A stretch of DNA of 24,015 nucleotides from Candidatus Bathyarchaeota archaeon (GCA_014729935.1 WJJB01000235.1:1-24015), one strand, 5' to 3'; counted from the stretch's first letter, positions 16,207-23,879 are shown. Made by a program: numbers and translations. Notes: a model not told the origin generated them from the letters alone.

Positions 16207-16812
16207 TCATGATACTTGCAAGCTTTCAAAAGCAATCGTCGCACCCTTGGCATTCAGGGTTGCCTTGCCGTTTCCGCTGAATTTTTCTTTGATGACATCA
16301 AGCATCACATCCAAGGGAATATCCTCAAATAATTTGCAAAAGGCCCCAAGGATTGGTGTATTCAAAATAGGGATATTTCCTCCTATCATGAGTCCTATAT
16401 CAATATCGATTTGAAGGATATCAACGATACCGAGCTTGATGGAAGGATGCACTCCATATTCTTTCCTGAAATCATTGACGGTTCCAGGAGCATTTACTAG
16501 CAAGGTACCCCCTTCCTTCAGCGAGGTGATGGGATTTACCGATTTCAAGATGCTATGATCCATGATGACCATGATATCAGGCTCGTCAATCTTGGTTCTA
16601 TCGAATAACTGGTGGGTTGAAATTCGAGCATAGGCACCAACTGGTGCCCCCCTTCGTTCTGGCCCGAAAACTGGGAATGCCATCACGAACGGGTATTTTC
16701 CTGTATTATATGCTGCCTTTACCAGCAGGTTTGATGCGGTGATTCCTCCCTGCCCTCCCCTACCGTGGAAGGCAATTTCCACCAAGGCGCGATCGGCATT
16801 CTTGGAAGCCAT
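16207..16812 (-). CDS. porG: pyruvate:ferredoxin oxidoreductase, gamma subunit
   Basis: The protein has 201 residues from the ATG at 16812, normal for PorG (about 185-200). That start has GGAG 10 bases upstream. A longer frame back to 16878 would place a promoter-like ATTAATAAAA inside the coding sequence and add an unlikely N-terminus, so I reject it. Family motifs are HGRGGQGGITASNLL (16-30), FPVFGPERRGAPVGAYARIS (46-65) and the C-terminal NTPILGAFCKL. The subunit forms the outer domain, close to domain III of fused PFORs. It is the first gene of the operon, so the promoter upstream should drive all four genes. Confidence 0.92.
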   Translation of the reverse strand: MASKNADRALVEIAFHGRGGQGGITASNLLVKAAYNTGKYPFVMAFPVFGPERRGAPVGAYARISTHQLFDRTKIDEPDIMVIMDHSILKSVNPITSLKEGGTLLVNAPGTVNDFRKEYGVHPSIKLGIVDILQIDIDIGLMIGGNIPILNTPILGAFCKLFEDIPLDVMLDVIKEKFSGNGKATLNAKGATIAFESLQVS

Positions 16813-16855
16813 CTTGATAATTCTCCAGTCTGAATAATTGTTATAGGTAAACGTG

Positions 16856-16876
16856 AAAATTTTATTAATCTTTCTC
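16856..16876 (-). promoter_or_regulatory. candidate BRE/TATA promoter of the por operon
   Basis: On the minus strand GAAAG is followed by ATTAATAAAA (about 16862-16871). This is a fair BRE plus TATA arrangement 50-60 bases upstream of the preferred porG ATG. It predicts transcription start near 16838 and a leader of about 26 bases containing GGAG. Confidence 0.42.
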
Positions 16877-16955
16877 ATAGGAAAAATTCGGGTGTTGAAT
16901 TATTATTCGGTATCGTAGCCAAAGGTATATTGGATTTCCCATTCAATCAATTCAT

Positions 16956-16976
16956 CCGTTCCAAGAATTGGAACGG
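16956..16976. promoter_or_regulatory. perfect 9-bp inverted repeat upstream of the por promoter
   Basis: CCGTTCCAA (16956-16964) and TTGGAACGG (16968-16976) are exact inverted repeats around GAA. It lies about 85 bases upstream of the candidate por TATA box, in non-coding DNA between the divergent por operon and the plus-strand genes. An operator for a dimeric regulator is the natural guess; a hairpin is the alternative. Confidence 0.45.
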
Positions 16977-17070
16977 GCGAAAATAGCAAACATGGGGCAA
17001 AGTCATTTCAAATTTGACTATAGGAAATCACGAAAAATGCGCATGAAGCTAGAATGAAGGAGGCCGATAG

Positions 17071-17120
17071 CACGCCCTAAACTAAAGGGACGGGTTTTCT
17101 CTCGCTAAAAAGGATAAATT
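17071..17120 (+). repeat. dispersed hairpin repeat, copy F
   Basis: It reads CACGCCCTAAACTAAAGGGA then CGGGTTTTCTCTCGCTAAAA and AGGATAAA. It lacks the leading TTGAACTAC block. The tail matches copy C closely. It ends 27 bases before the ATG of the small frameshifted gene at 17147. Confidence 0.7.
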
Positions 17121-17146
17121 CAATGGGGAATCAATCAGTAGTAGCC

Positions 17147-17421
17147 ATGGACTCTCAAGAACAGGACGTTTTCCAAGATGAGAAGATGATTACCAACTTC
17201 TTACTCTCCGGAAAGCCATTGAATTAAGTGGTCCATCGAAACCCATCTTCCGGGGCGTCGGGTTTATTATCAATCAAGGGGTACGTGTTGCCCGAAGATT
17301 GGGAACTCACGGGCGTTTCGGCATCCCGTACAAGGAAGCACATGAGGAAATGCGAGAATTGATGGAGCTCAAGCGCAAAAGCCGTAATAGAAACCGGGAA
17401 AGTACCACCAAGCAAACTTAA
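17147..17421 (+). pseudogene. small gene interrupted by a -1 frameshift, family unknown
   Basis: ATG at 17147 opens MDSQEQDVFQDEKMITNFLL, which stops at 17225-17227. In the -1 phase, open since 17182, the sequence continues KAIELSGPSKPIFRG, then GVGFIINQGVRVARRL and a charged helical tail to TAA at 17419. Joined near 17182-17224, the two give about 90 residues of ordinary composition, so one gene broken by an indel is likely. Programmed frameshifting is not excluded, but I see no clear slippery heptamer. The family is not recognised. Repeat copy F lies just upstream. Confidence 0.42.
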
Positions 17422-17469
17422 TAACGGAAGGCTATTCGGGTTCCGCTTGAAATCCTTCCACGTTCATGG

Positions 17470-18942
17470 GTGAAACGAATCATGAAAAATAGGATGAAGC
17501 ACTCCACCTTCGCACCAGGGGGGCAGTTGGTCATGCGCGTGGCAGACGCACTTCGCCAGATGATGATCCGTGAAAACCCACTGGAAAAGATCTTGAAGTA
17601 TCTCAGAAATCAAGCAGGGAACAAGAAGGAAAGGGCAAAATCTTTCATGTATTTCATGCAAGTAATAAAGCATTACAATCTTCTTGATGCGCTAGTAAGA
17701 CACGTTACCCGCATAAAAGAAATCTCCTTCCATTCCAACGAAATAGCATGGTTCGTTTGCTTGGTCTTGATTTTTCACGTGAAGCAAGAAGCGATTAGTT
17801 CACTCCATGATGCACTTGTCAAAAGGAGATCTGTCGACCACGAGGTTCCACAAATGACACTCGATTTACTTGACGAAATCTTCCCGGTAACACCTTCGTG
17901 GCAGTATATACATGAATTGATCCTTTCAGTTAATCTGAAAACTTTTTTGGTTGCATTCCCCCATCCTGATTCATTTGCGTTGCAATTTGCACATCCCACC
18001 TTTTTCATCGACAAGATGCTCCAGCTTGTTTCCGAGAAGCGGTTAATACGGTTGATGCAGGAACATCTCGAGGATAGAAGGTTTTTCATACATGCAAGGG
18101 ATGCTACCTCCCTGAAGGAGCTCATTGCTTGGTTGAACGTGAAGAATTTCACCTATCAACCCGATAGGGACATCCCTCGTCTCCTCCAAGTCTTGAATGA
18201 ACCTGGATGGAAGCAAGCGATTGCGAGTCATCCGCTCAACTCTTGCGGCAAGATAGCGCTCGTAGACAAGGCTAGCGTGATGGTCGTGGAAATGCTCGAT
18301 CCAAGAGCTGGAGATACGATCTTGGATTTGTGCGCTGCACCGTTCATGAAGACGTCCATCAGCTTTTGGCATATGGGTCAGCATGGTAGAATCATTGCAA
18401 ATGACGTGAATTCCTCTCGAATTCAAGCAGCACTTGATGGGATGGCTACCATCCCTCGTCACTCCATCCACTGGCTTAACTCGGACGCTAGGTGCATGTC
18501 GAGCTTCTACCGGGGAGGTGAACCAGATAAAATTCTCTTGGATGTACCTTGCACGGGTTCTGGGTCGTTCATGATCCATCCACGATTGAAGTGGGTGCAA
18601 TCATCAAGGTTTCTCCAGCAGAACGTGGTCCTCCAGCAATCGATCCTGGCAGATGTGATAAAAACCTGCAAGGAGAACCATTGGAAGGAAACCAAGATCC
18701 TATATGCCAATTGCTCTTACTATGCAGATGAAGGCGAGGGTGTCATGGATAAGATTATGCCATCCATTGAATTGATCGATTTGCACGATTACCAGATTAA
18801 TCAAACTCGTGGCCTCAGAGTTTCCAGTGGATGGAAGGGGTTTAAATGCTCTTCGAAGGTCGCACGCACCTTTCCCGACTTGCACGATGGATGCCAAGCA
18901 TTCTTCATGGCTCTCTTCAAGGTACCTGTTGAAACTCCATGA
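17470..18942 (+). CDS. NOL1/NOP2/Sun-family RNA (cytosine-5) methyltransferase
   Basis: This SAM-dependent enzyme puts a methyl group on C5 of cytosine in rRNA or tRNA. The C-terminal catalytic domain (about 255-486) shows motif I LDLCAAPFMKT (285-295), motif II IIANDVNSSRI (308-318), motif IV LLDVPCTGSG (356-365, Cys361), motif V-like LQQSIL and motif VI YANCS (412-416, Cys415). The two cysteines are the release and nucleophile residues of the family. Motif I has FMK where GGK or GMK is usual. The N-terminal 250 residues are helical and may act like a NusB/RNA-binding extension. The start is uncertain: GTG at 17470 or ATG at 17482 or 17494, none with a clear ribosome site. The target RNA cannot be told from sequence. 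Confidence 0.88.
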   Translation: MKRIMKNRMKHSTFAPGGQLVMRVADALRQMMIRENPLEKILKYLRNQAGNKKERAKSFMYFMQVIKHYNLLDALVRHVTRIKEISFHSNEIAWFVCLVLIFHVKQEAISSLHDALVKRRSVDHEVPQMTLDLLDEIFPVTPSWQYIHELILSVNLKTFLVAFPHPDSFALQFAHPTFFIDKMLQLVSEKRLIRLMQEHLEDRRFFIHARDATSLKELIAWLNVKNFTYQPDRDIPRLLQVLNEPGWKQAIASHPLNSCGKIALVDKASVMVVEMLDPRAGDTILDLCAAPFMKTSISFWHMGQHGRIIANDVNSSRIQAALDGMATIPRHSIHWLNSDARCMSSFYRGGEPDKILLDVPCTGSGSFMIHPRLKWVQSSRFLQQNVVLQQSILADVIKTCKENHWKETKILYANCSYYADEGEGVMDKIMPSIELIDLHDYQINQTRGLRVSSGWKGFKCSSKVARTFPDLHDGCQAFFMALFKVPVETP

Positions 18943-19046
18943 TGATTGAATGATTGACTAGCAGGACTCACATTTCTCACCATAGTTGGATGAGCTAGAA
19001 AGGAGTTATTCTCGCCATCAGTTCTCTAGATTCAATCCTAAACTAC

Positions 19047-19064
19047 AAAAATATATATTTAAAA
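19047..19064 (+). promoter_or_regulatory. TATA box of the 7-TM gene
   Basis: AAAAATATATATTTAAAA is an almost ideal archaeal TATA element in an AT-rich stretch. It lies about 80 bases upstream of the ATG at 19135, predicting a start near 19085 and a leader of about 50 bases. Confidence 0.55.
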
Positions 19065-19134
19065 GTAGAAAGTCAAATAAGACAACTATAGCAAGATCAA
19101 GTGTATCGTTAGAAACTTGACGAGGGATATTCAC

Positions 19135-19929
19135 ATGTTCATGCAGAGTATTTCTGATATTAAGGGTGAAGTGGCTTTTATCGAATGCATTGAGTTGATC
19201 ATGATGGGAGTTTGCGTTGCCTTCTTTTTCTATTACGGGGCGCAATTCTTTAAACGGTGGCAAAACAAGCAAAATTTCGAAGTGGAACGCAAGCTAAACT
19301 TGGGATACACGCTATTTTTCTTGTCCTTGGCATTTGGATATGGTTCTTACGTCTTGGACAGGATCTGGCGGTACATCTGGGACAAACGGTTGTTTTTTGG
19401 TGATTATGACACCCTGTACACGTCTATAGCGGGAGAATCCGCCGACAGTGCGTTTTCAAGTGATTATTTCATCGTGATCTTCATAGGCTTGTCCATAGGG
19501 TTTATTGTTCTCTCCTATGTGGCAGAAAAATACATCCTCAACAGGGATCGTCCAATCATTTGGATGATATGCATCATCGGCTTAGTCTTCACATCGTTCA
19601 TCCGCCCCATCGAACGAGCTCTTTTAAAGGTGGCACCAGCTATCGTAGAATACTTGGGATTCCTATCATACGGTATTGTCTTGATCGTCTTCATGCTATT
19701 ATTCATCTTGTACACGACAATATTAAAAGCATCGCCTAGAAAATCCGATTTATGGAACAGATCAGTAGCGTTCTTGATTGGTATCACAATGATGGTAATT
19801 CTCCTCGCTTTTGGTAACAACCAGCTCTCAAAGCTGATTAATGATGGTTGGGGACGAGCGGTGGGATGGTCTGGTCCCCTTCTGACACTGACGGCTTTAT
19901 TCATCCTGCAATATGGCCTGTCGAAATAA
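19135..19929 (+). CDS. seven-transmembrane hypothetical protein
   Basis: The protein has 264 residues from the ATG at 19135, chosen over TTG 19117 because GAGGG lies 8-9 bases upstream. I count seven hydrophobic segments, near residues 19-39 (IELIMMGVCVAFFFYYGAQF), 58-78, 111-131, 141-159, 172-194, 211-229 and 243-262. An acidic outer or inner loop (DYDTLYTSIAGESADSAFSSD) lies between segments 2 and 3, and short basic loops occur elsewhere. No catalytic or transport motif is visible and I do not recognise a named family. It has its own strong TATA box and is probably monocistronic, followed by a T-rich stretch at 19959-19976 suited to termination. An insertion scar starts immediately downstream. 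Confidence 0.75.
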   Translation: MFMQSISDIKGEVAFIECIELIMMGVCVAFFFYYGAQFFKRWQNKQNFEVERKLNLGYTLFFLSLAFGYGSYVLDRIWRYIWDKRLFFGDYDTLYTSIAGESADSAFSSDYFIVIFIGLSIGFIVLSYVAEKYILNRDRPIIWMICIIGLVFTSFIRPIERALLKVAPAIVEYLGFLSYGIVLIVFMLLFILYTTILKASPRKSDLWNRSVAFLIGITMMVILLAFGNNQLSKLINDGWGRAVGWSGPLLTLTALFILQYGLSK

Positions 19930-19958
19930 CAGAAATTTTGCATGATGATCCAATTCAT

Positions 19959-19976
19959 TTTCTCTCTTTTTCTCGA
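19959..19976 (+). terminator. T-rich terminator candidate
   Basis: ATTTTCTCTCTTTTTCTC, about 30 bases after the 7-TM gene stop, is a pyrimidine/T tract of the archaeal intrinsic-terminator kind. Confidence 0.35.
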
Positions 19977-20039
19977 AATTCTCTCCGTACGACATTGGGA
20001 AATGAGTGCCTTCAAGCAGGAAAGGATCCATGGAAATGC

Positions 20040-20282
20040 CGCGTGGAGAATGGCGACCTCCATTGCCCGGGCCTCATCCTCACGTTCAACGCGTTTGGTT
20101 TCACGAAACAACGCGTTGCGCTCGTTCTTGAACCTGCGCACTCGTTGCAGGTCGTAACGGCGATGATTCTCAGGTGTGCGGAAGGAGGGTTTGAATTGCT
20201 CCCCTTCCTCCCACCGGCGCAACGTTTTCGTGCACGCGCCAAGGATGCTGGCCGCGATCGAGATGTACACGTGTAAAACCAT
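20040..20282 (-). pseudogene. truncated IS607-type serine recombinase (MerR-like HTH only)
   Basis: The ATG at 20282 opens a frame whose first 80 residues carry a MerR-like DNA-binding domain: YISIAASILGACTKTLRRWE (6-25), then KPSFRTPENHRRYDLQRVRR (31-50). This is the N-terminal signature of IS607-family transposases/resolvases. A charged linker ends AMEVAILHA, exactly where the catalytic ARVSS motif should begin, but it and the rest of the serine-recombinase domain are absent. The frame stays open to 19515, antisense to the 7-TM gene, but that part looks like a shadow. It is a truncated element remnant. The residual HTH peptide could still bind DNA. A 10-bp inverted repeat surrounds its start codon. 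Confidence 0.68.
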
Positions 20283-20312
20283 GGTTATAGTTATTTCCGG
20301 CCGGTTTTACAC
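20271..20312. promoter_or_regulatory. 10-bp perfect inverted repeat at the recombinase start
   Basis: GTGTAAAACC (20271-20280) and GGTTTTACAC (20303-20312) are exact inverted repeats 22 bases apart. The left arm overlaps codons 1-4 of the recombinase relic. It could be its operator or part of the element end recognised by the HTH. Confidence 0.5.
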
Positions 20313-20349
20313 CCATGTGCGGCCTCGTGTCTAAGAATGTCCAAGATTT

Positions 20350-20480
20350 TTAATTTCTGACTCGACACTCCCGGCCGTGCTCGTCCTTCAGGATGCCTTC
20401 GATCTTCCCGGTATCCATATCAAGCCCGATGGACTCCAGCGTGAACGGGAACTGCCCTGTGGAGCGGTTAGACCCCGGCA
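20350..20480 (-). pseudogene. possible 3' fragment of another gene
   Basis: The minus strand reads GQFPFTLESIGLDMDTGKIE, then GILKDEHGRECRVRN and a TAA at 20350-20352. The GLDMDTGKIEG stretch resembles loops of cadherin/Ig-like repeats, but about 40 residues is too little for assignment. It abuts the 5' end of the LRR relic head-on, as expected for two fragments joined by a rearrangement. Confidence 0.22.
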
Positions 20481-21024
20481 TCGACGCGTGCGAGCGGCTG
20501 CCGGACACCATCGGCGGTATGAAAAAATTGAATACGCTGTGGCTCGCCAACAACGAGCTGGCAAGCATTCCCGACACCATCGACGGGTGCACCAAGCTTT
20601 CCGATCTCTACATCAATTCGAATAACCTGGACGCACTTCCGGCATCCTTGGCACGGTGCCCGCTTTCCGACTTGAACGTGGCGGGGAACCTGGTCAACAT
20701 GCACTGGCTCAACTTCAGGAACAATTGCCTGCGGGAACTCCCCGGGGAATTCACCAAGTTAAAACAATTGACGATGCTCCGGCTCGATACAACGAGTTCG
20801 ACGATTTCCCCGCAGCCGCGTGCAGCCTCCTGAACCTGCGAAATTTGTACCTGCACGGGAACCACATCACGAGCCTGCCCGATGCCATCACGAGGCTGGA
20901 ACGGGTGGAGTTACTCGAGGTGGATGCCGCCGCCATCGAGGCCCCGTCGCCCCCGGTGGCTCGCTGGCTTTCCATTATCAAGAAAAACCACATCTTGCGG
21001 GTCCACGAGGACCGTGCCACGTGA
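20393..21024 (+). pseudogene. leucine-rich-repeat protein, frameshifted
   Basis: From about 20480 the frame gives LRR units of about 23 residues: LPDTIGGMKKLNTLWLANNE, then IPDTIDGCTKLSDLYINSNN and LPASLARCPLSDLNVAGN. A shortened unit follows (LVNMHWLNFRNNCLRELP), then LKQLTMLRLD. At 20788 the repeat continues in the -1 phase (YNEFDDFPAAACSLLNLRNL, then LPDAITRLERVELLEV) to a TGA ending at 21024. Restoring one T (GATAC to GATTAC) rejoins LRLD to YNEF, so a single-base deletion broke the gene. The short unit suggests an earlier in-frame deletion. The region is far more GC-rich than its neighbours. The 5' end is uncertain, because 20350-20480 reads better on the minus strand. LRR proteins of this type usually bind proteins. 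Confidence 0.68.
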
Positions 21025-21098
21025 CGGGCGTCGTGGAGCCCCCGGAAATGGAAATGGACCAATGGACGGACGGGATTTCATCATGTTCTCTCCAACCT

Positions 21099-22160
21099 TC
21101 AATGAATCATGAACTTGAACCATGGAATGGTTAGCTTCAAGCCATCAACAAGCTGCGTTCGAGGCTTCCAGTTGAGGATATCCCGTGCTTTATCCAGAAC
21201 TGGGCATCGCCGGGTGGGATCATCCTTTGGAAGGCCGAAAAATCCGATTTCTGAGGAGGAATTGGTCAATTCCTTGATGAGTTTTGCCAGATCGAGTATG
21301 GTAGTTTCCAAGTTATTCCCAATATTGATCACCTCGCTCCTGGCTTGAGGTATCTCCGGGTATGCCAACCTGAGTAATCCCTCAATTTGATCACTCACGA
21401 AGGTGAAAGAACGGGTTTGCGATCCATCTCCAAAAACGCTGATTGTTTTATCCTGCAATGTCTCTTCTATGAAATTGGCAACGACCCTGCCAAAAAGCGG
21501 TCCTCCCCTGATTCGTGGGCCGTACGTGTTAAATATCCTGGCTATCCGGACGGGTATGTTGTATTCAAGCTCGTAGGCTTTAACGAACGCTTCACCCGCG
21601 CGTTTTGATTCATCATAGCAACTTCTCGGCCCAACCGGATTCACGTGCCCCCAATAGGATTCAGGAGTGGGAACATGGGCTGGGTCGGGATTCCCATATA
21701 CTTCTGACGTGCTGGTATAAAAGAATTCTGCATCATACATTCGAGCAATTTCCAAGGCATTCATGGTTCCCAAGGTATTGCTTTTCAAGATCTGGATGGG
21801 ATGATGCTCGAATTCAAATGGACTCGCTCTGCTTGCCAAATGCATGACAATATCTATGTTTTCTTCAGGATTGAACTCGTGTGAAATGTCATGGTACACG
21901 AAGGTGAAATTTGGTTTGTCCAGGAGTCTTTCAATGTTTTCCTTCTTTCCAGATGAGAAGTTATCAATGCAGATGACCTTTCTAGCTTCTTGCTCGACGA
22001 GAACTTGGCATATATAACTTCCAAGGAATCCCGCGCCCCCGGTGATGAGAACCTTCCGGCCCTTGTAGGTAATTTTACTCCTTTCCAAGTTTTTCTTGAT
22101 ATCATCAACGATGCAATCAATTATTTCCTGTTCGGATGTGAATTCTTTCAATTTTCTCAC
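21099..22160 (-). CDS. extended SDR: UDP-glucuronate decarboxylase (UDP-xylose synthase)-like epimerase/dehydratase
   Basis: The protein has 353 residues. The Rossmann motif is VLITGGAGFLGSY (37-49). STSEVYG (150-156) and Y182-x3-K186 (CYDESK) are the catalytic elements. HLASRASPFEFEHHPIQILK, then YWGHVNPVGPRSCYDESKR and NTYGPRI match the UDP-glucuronate decarboxylase/UDP-xylose synthase subgroup, which converts UDP-glucuronate to UDP-xylose with bound NAD. A dTDP- or UDP-sugar dehydratase/epimerase of the same fold is the alternative. An extra helical segment (1-33) precedes the usual start. The start is GTG; a TATA-like TTTAAGTAT lies about 45 bases upstream. The product would feed glycan synthesis, a plausible partner for the sequon-rich surface protein, though that link is inference. 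It is a single gene between a scar and a nuclease gene. Confidence 0.83.
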   Translation of the reverse strand: MRKLKEFTSEQEIIDCIVDDIKKNLERSKITYKGRKVLITGGAGFLGSYICQVLVEQEARKVICIDNFSSGKKENIERLLDKPNFTFVYHDISHEFNPEENIDIVMHLASRASPFEFEHHPIQILKSNTLGTMNALEIARMYDAEFFYTSTSEVYGNPDPAHVPTPESYWGHVNPVGPRSCYDESKRAGEAFVKAYELEYNIPVRIARIFNTYGPRIRGGPLFGRVVANFIEETLQDKTISVFGDGSQTRSFTFVSDQIEGLLRLAYPEIPQARSEVINIGNNLETTILDLAKLIKELTNSSSEIGFFGLPKDDPTRRCPVLDKARDILNWKPRTQLVDGLKLTIPWFKFMIH

Positions 22161-22202
22161 GATTTCTTCTTGTTTTTCTATATATCCCGTCCAAGATATC
22201 CT

Positions 22203-22213
22203 CCATACTTAAA
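22203..22213 (-). promoter_or_regulatory. candidate TATA box of the SDR gene
   Basis: The minus strand reads AAAGTTTAAGTAT 43-57 bases upstream of the GTG start, a fair BRE/TATA arrangement. The 126-base gap to the nuclease gene supports separate transcription. Confidence 0.35.
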
Positions 22214-22286
22214 CTTTGCAAATAACATCTCTTTCGACCATCTACCATGGAGAATTGGGGGAATGTAGGAACTAGAATCGAGATCA

Positions 22287-23879
22287 TCACACTAAATACT
22301 TTTTGCCCTCTTGAATTTCGGACATCACCCGAAAATTTCCACCCAATTTCTCTTGAAACAGGTCAGGATGCTCCGTATGAACCGGGAATATCACATCGGG
22401 ACGTATTTTATGTATCATAGCAATGAGATCTGATCCAGAAGCATGGCCCGAAGCATGAAAGATTTCCATTTGCAAGTTGAATTTCTCTATCCAATTTTCC
22501 AAGATCGATTGAGAGATCTCCATCTCCTCGTCAAAAGGTTCGGTTTTCAGGTGAAGAAAGCAGCCACCCGCGGATCTTGGATCCAAGTCTATTAGTTCGT
22601 TCAAATCGTAATAATCCAAGTGCACGATGAATTTACCCGGAGAATGATGTATTTCCGGCGCGCGAACGTGTTTTGAGTTTCCATACAGGTCCCGATAGAA
22701 GATGTACTCCTTTGTTGTTTTATCCCAGTTACTATCAGGAGAAATGATTTCCTTCTTGAAAATATAATCTCCGTCACTATATAGCATTGATAACTTGCGA
22801 GGTTGATATATGCGAATATCCTCGTTTCTCAAGATATTGATTCCCATCAATATTTCCGATTTTCTTATTTTGTGCAGGAGATAGGCAAGCTTTGGTTGTA
22901 TCACGAGCGTTCTTCCCACCTTCCTTGCAAGCCGGTACACTGTGAGGAATCTAGCGATACTCTTCCATGGGAAGGATGCGAAAATGAAAGCGTTATCTTG
23001 TTCGTCACTTGCAGTGAGGAAGCCAAGGGCTCGTTCGTAGACGGATTGCTCACTTTCTCCCTCCTCCGATCGGATTCTCGTCCCTTCCGTGATGAGAACA
23101 TCATTCATTCCCATCTTTTCCATCATTTCCACGAAATGGAAAGAATTATTGCTTTCTTGTTCAACTCCATGGAACCGGATATCTCCCGTGTAAATAATTG
23201 TCTTGCCGCCAGCTTCCACCCTGAAAGCCATGGCTCCTGGTATAGAATGGTCCACTGGAAATCCGGTAACGCTAATATCGCCGAGAATGCGGGATTCCCC
23301 TGGATGTACAACATAAATATCTCGCTCGATGCTATTCCTTGCTTTCTTGATGGTGCCAGGAAAATATGACATGTCGCCATATTCTGCAAGAGTGTTTGGA
23401 TGCAGGTGTAAAAAGTCAATCTTGGACACTTCCCCCATCACTTCAAGCATTTTCTTTGTTAATTCAGACATGAAGGTCGGTATTTGGGGAGCCATGAACT
23501 GGAGGTTCCGGACGTGATCGACATGGGCGTGGGTGATGAAGAATCCGTCGATGAAGGGGCACCCATGCTCTTTCAAGTAATCCTCATAACTTTGAAGGGA
23601 AGCGTCGTACATGTATTGCACGCTCGAATCCATCGAATCAATGCATAAATCGCGTATCATTGCTTTAGCATAGATACCAGGAATTTTCGGGACGAGATCG
23701 AGTGTTAAATAATCTCTTAAATCATTTCCAGTCCGTGGCATCAAGAAATCCTTGTAATATCGCCCCTCCGAGGGAAAATTCATCCCATTATCCAGCATGA
23801 TGCGGTATTCCCCGTGCTCGATGAGAATGCAGTTCCCACCTACCGACCCGATGCCACCAAAAAAGCTCACGGATGTCAC
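22287..23879 (-). CDS. RNase J-like metallo-beta-lactamase/beta-CASP nuclease
   Basis: This 530-residue MBL-fold hydrolase has the RNase J layout: FFGGIGSVGGNCILIE (6-21), the metal motif THAHVDH (116-122), D210-H211 (PVDHSIPGAMAF) and YTGD (230-233). A beta-CASP segment follows (FIFASFPWKSIARFLTVYRL). HASGHASG (475-482) and FPVHTEH (496-502 region) complete the site. Such enzymes cut or trim RNA 5' to 3'. It is longer than archaeal RNase J (about 450), with an insertion at about 35-108 before the metal motif and another in the beta-CASP half. A specialised paralogue is therefore possible. The start is GTG with no ribosome site, but TTTTTTAAG lies 27 bases upstream, which fits a leaderless transcript. 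Confidence 0.85.
   Translation of the reverse strand: MTSVSFFGGIGSVGGNCILIEHGEYRIMLDNGMNFPSEGRYYKDFLMPRTGNDLRDYLTLDLVPKIPGIYAKAMIRDLCIDSMDSSVQYMYDASLQSYEDYLKEHGCPFIDGFFITHAHVDHVRNLQFMAPQIPTFMSELTKKMLEVMGEVSKIDFLHLHPNTLAEYGDMSYFPGTIKKARNSIERDIYVVHPGESRILGDISVTGFPVDHSIPGAMAFRVEAGGKTIIYTGDIRFHGVEQESNNSFHFVEMMEKMGMNDVLITEGTRIRSEEGESEQSVYERALGFLTASDEQDNAFIFASFPWKSIARFLTVYRLARKVGRTLVIQPKLAYLLHKIRKSEILMGINILRNEDIRIYQPRKLSMLYSDGDYIFKKEIISPDSNWDKTTKEYIFYRDLYGNSKHVRAPEIHHSPGKFIVHLDYYDLNELIDLDPRSAGGCFLHLKTEPFDEEMEISQSILENWIEKFNLQMEIFHASGHASGSDLIAMIHKIRPDVIFPVHTEHPDLFQEKLGGNFRVMSEIQEGKKYLV

Noticed and set aside
19036..19046. TCCTAAACTAC resembling the dispersed-repeat core
   Set aside because: Only about 9 bases match and neither stem arm nor tail is present.
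19515..20035. Downstream extension of the recombinase frame
   Set aside because: Past about residue 80 it loses IS607 similarity and runs antisense to the 7-TM gene, so it is not treated as protein.
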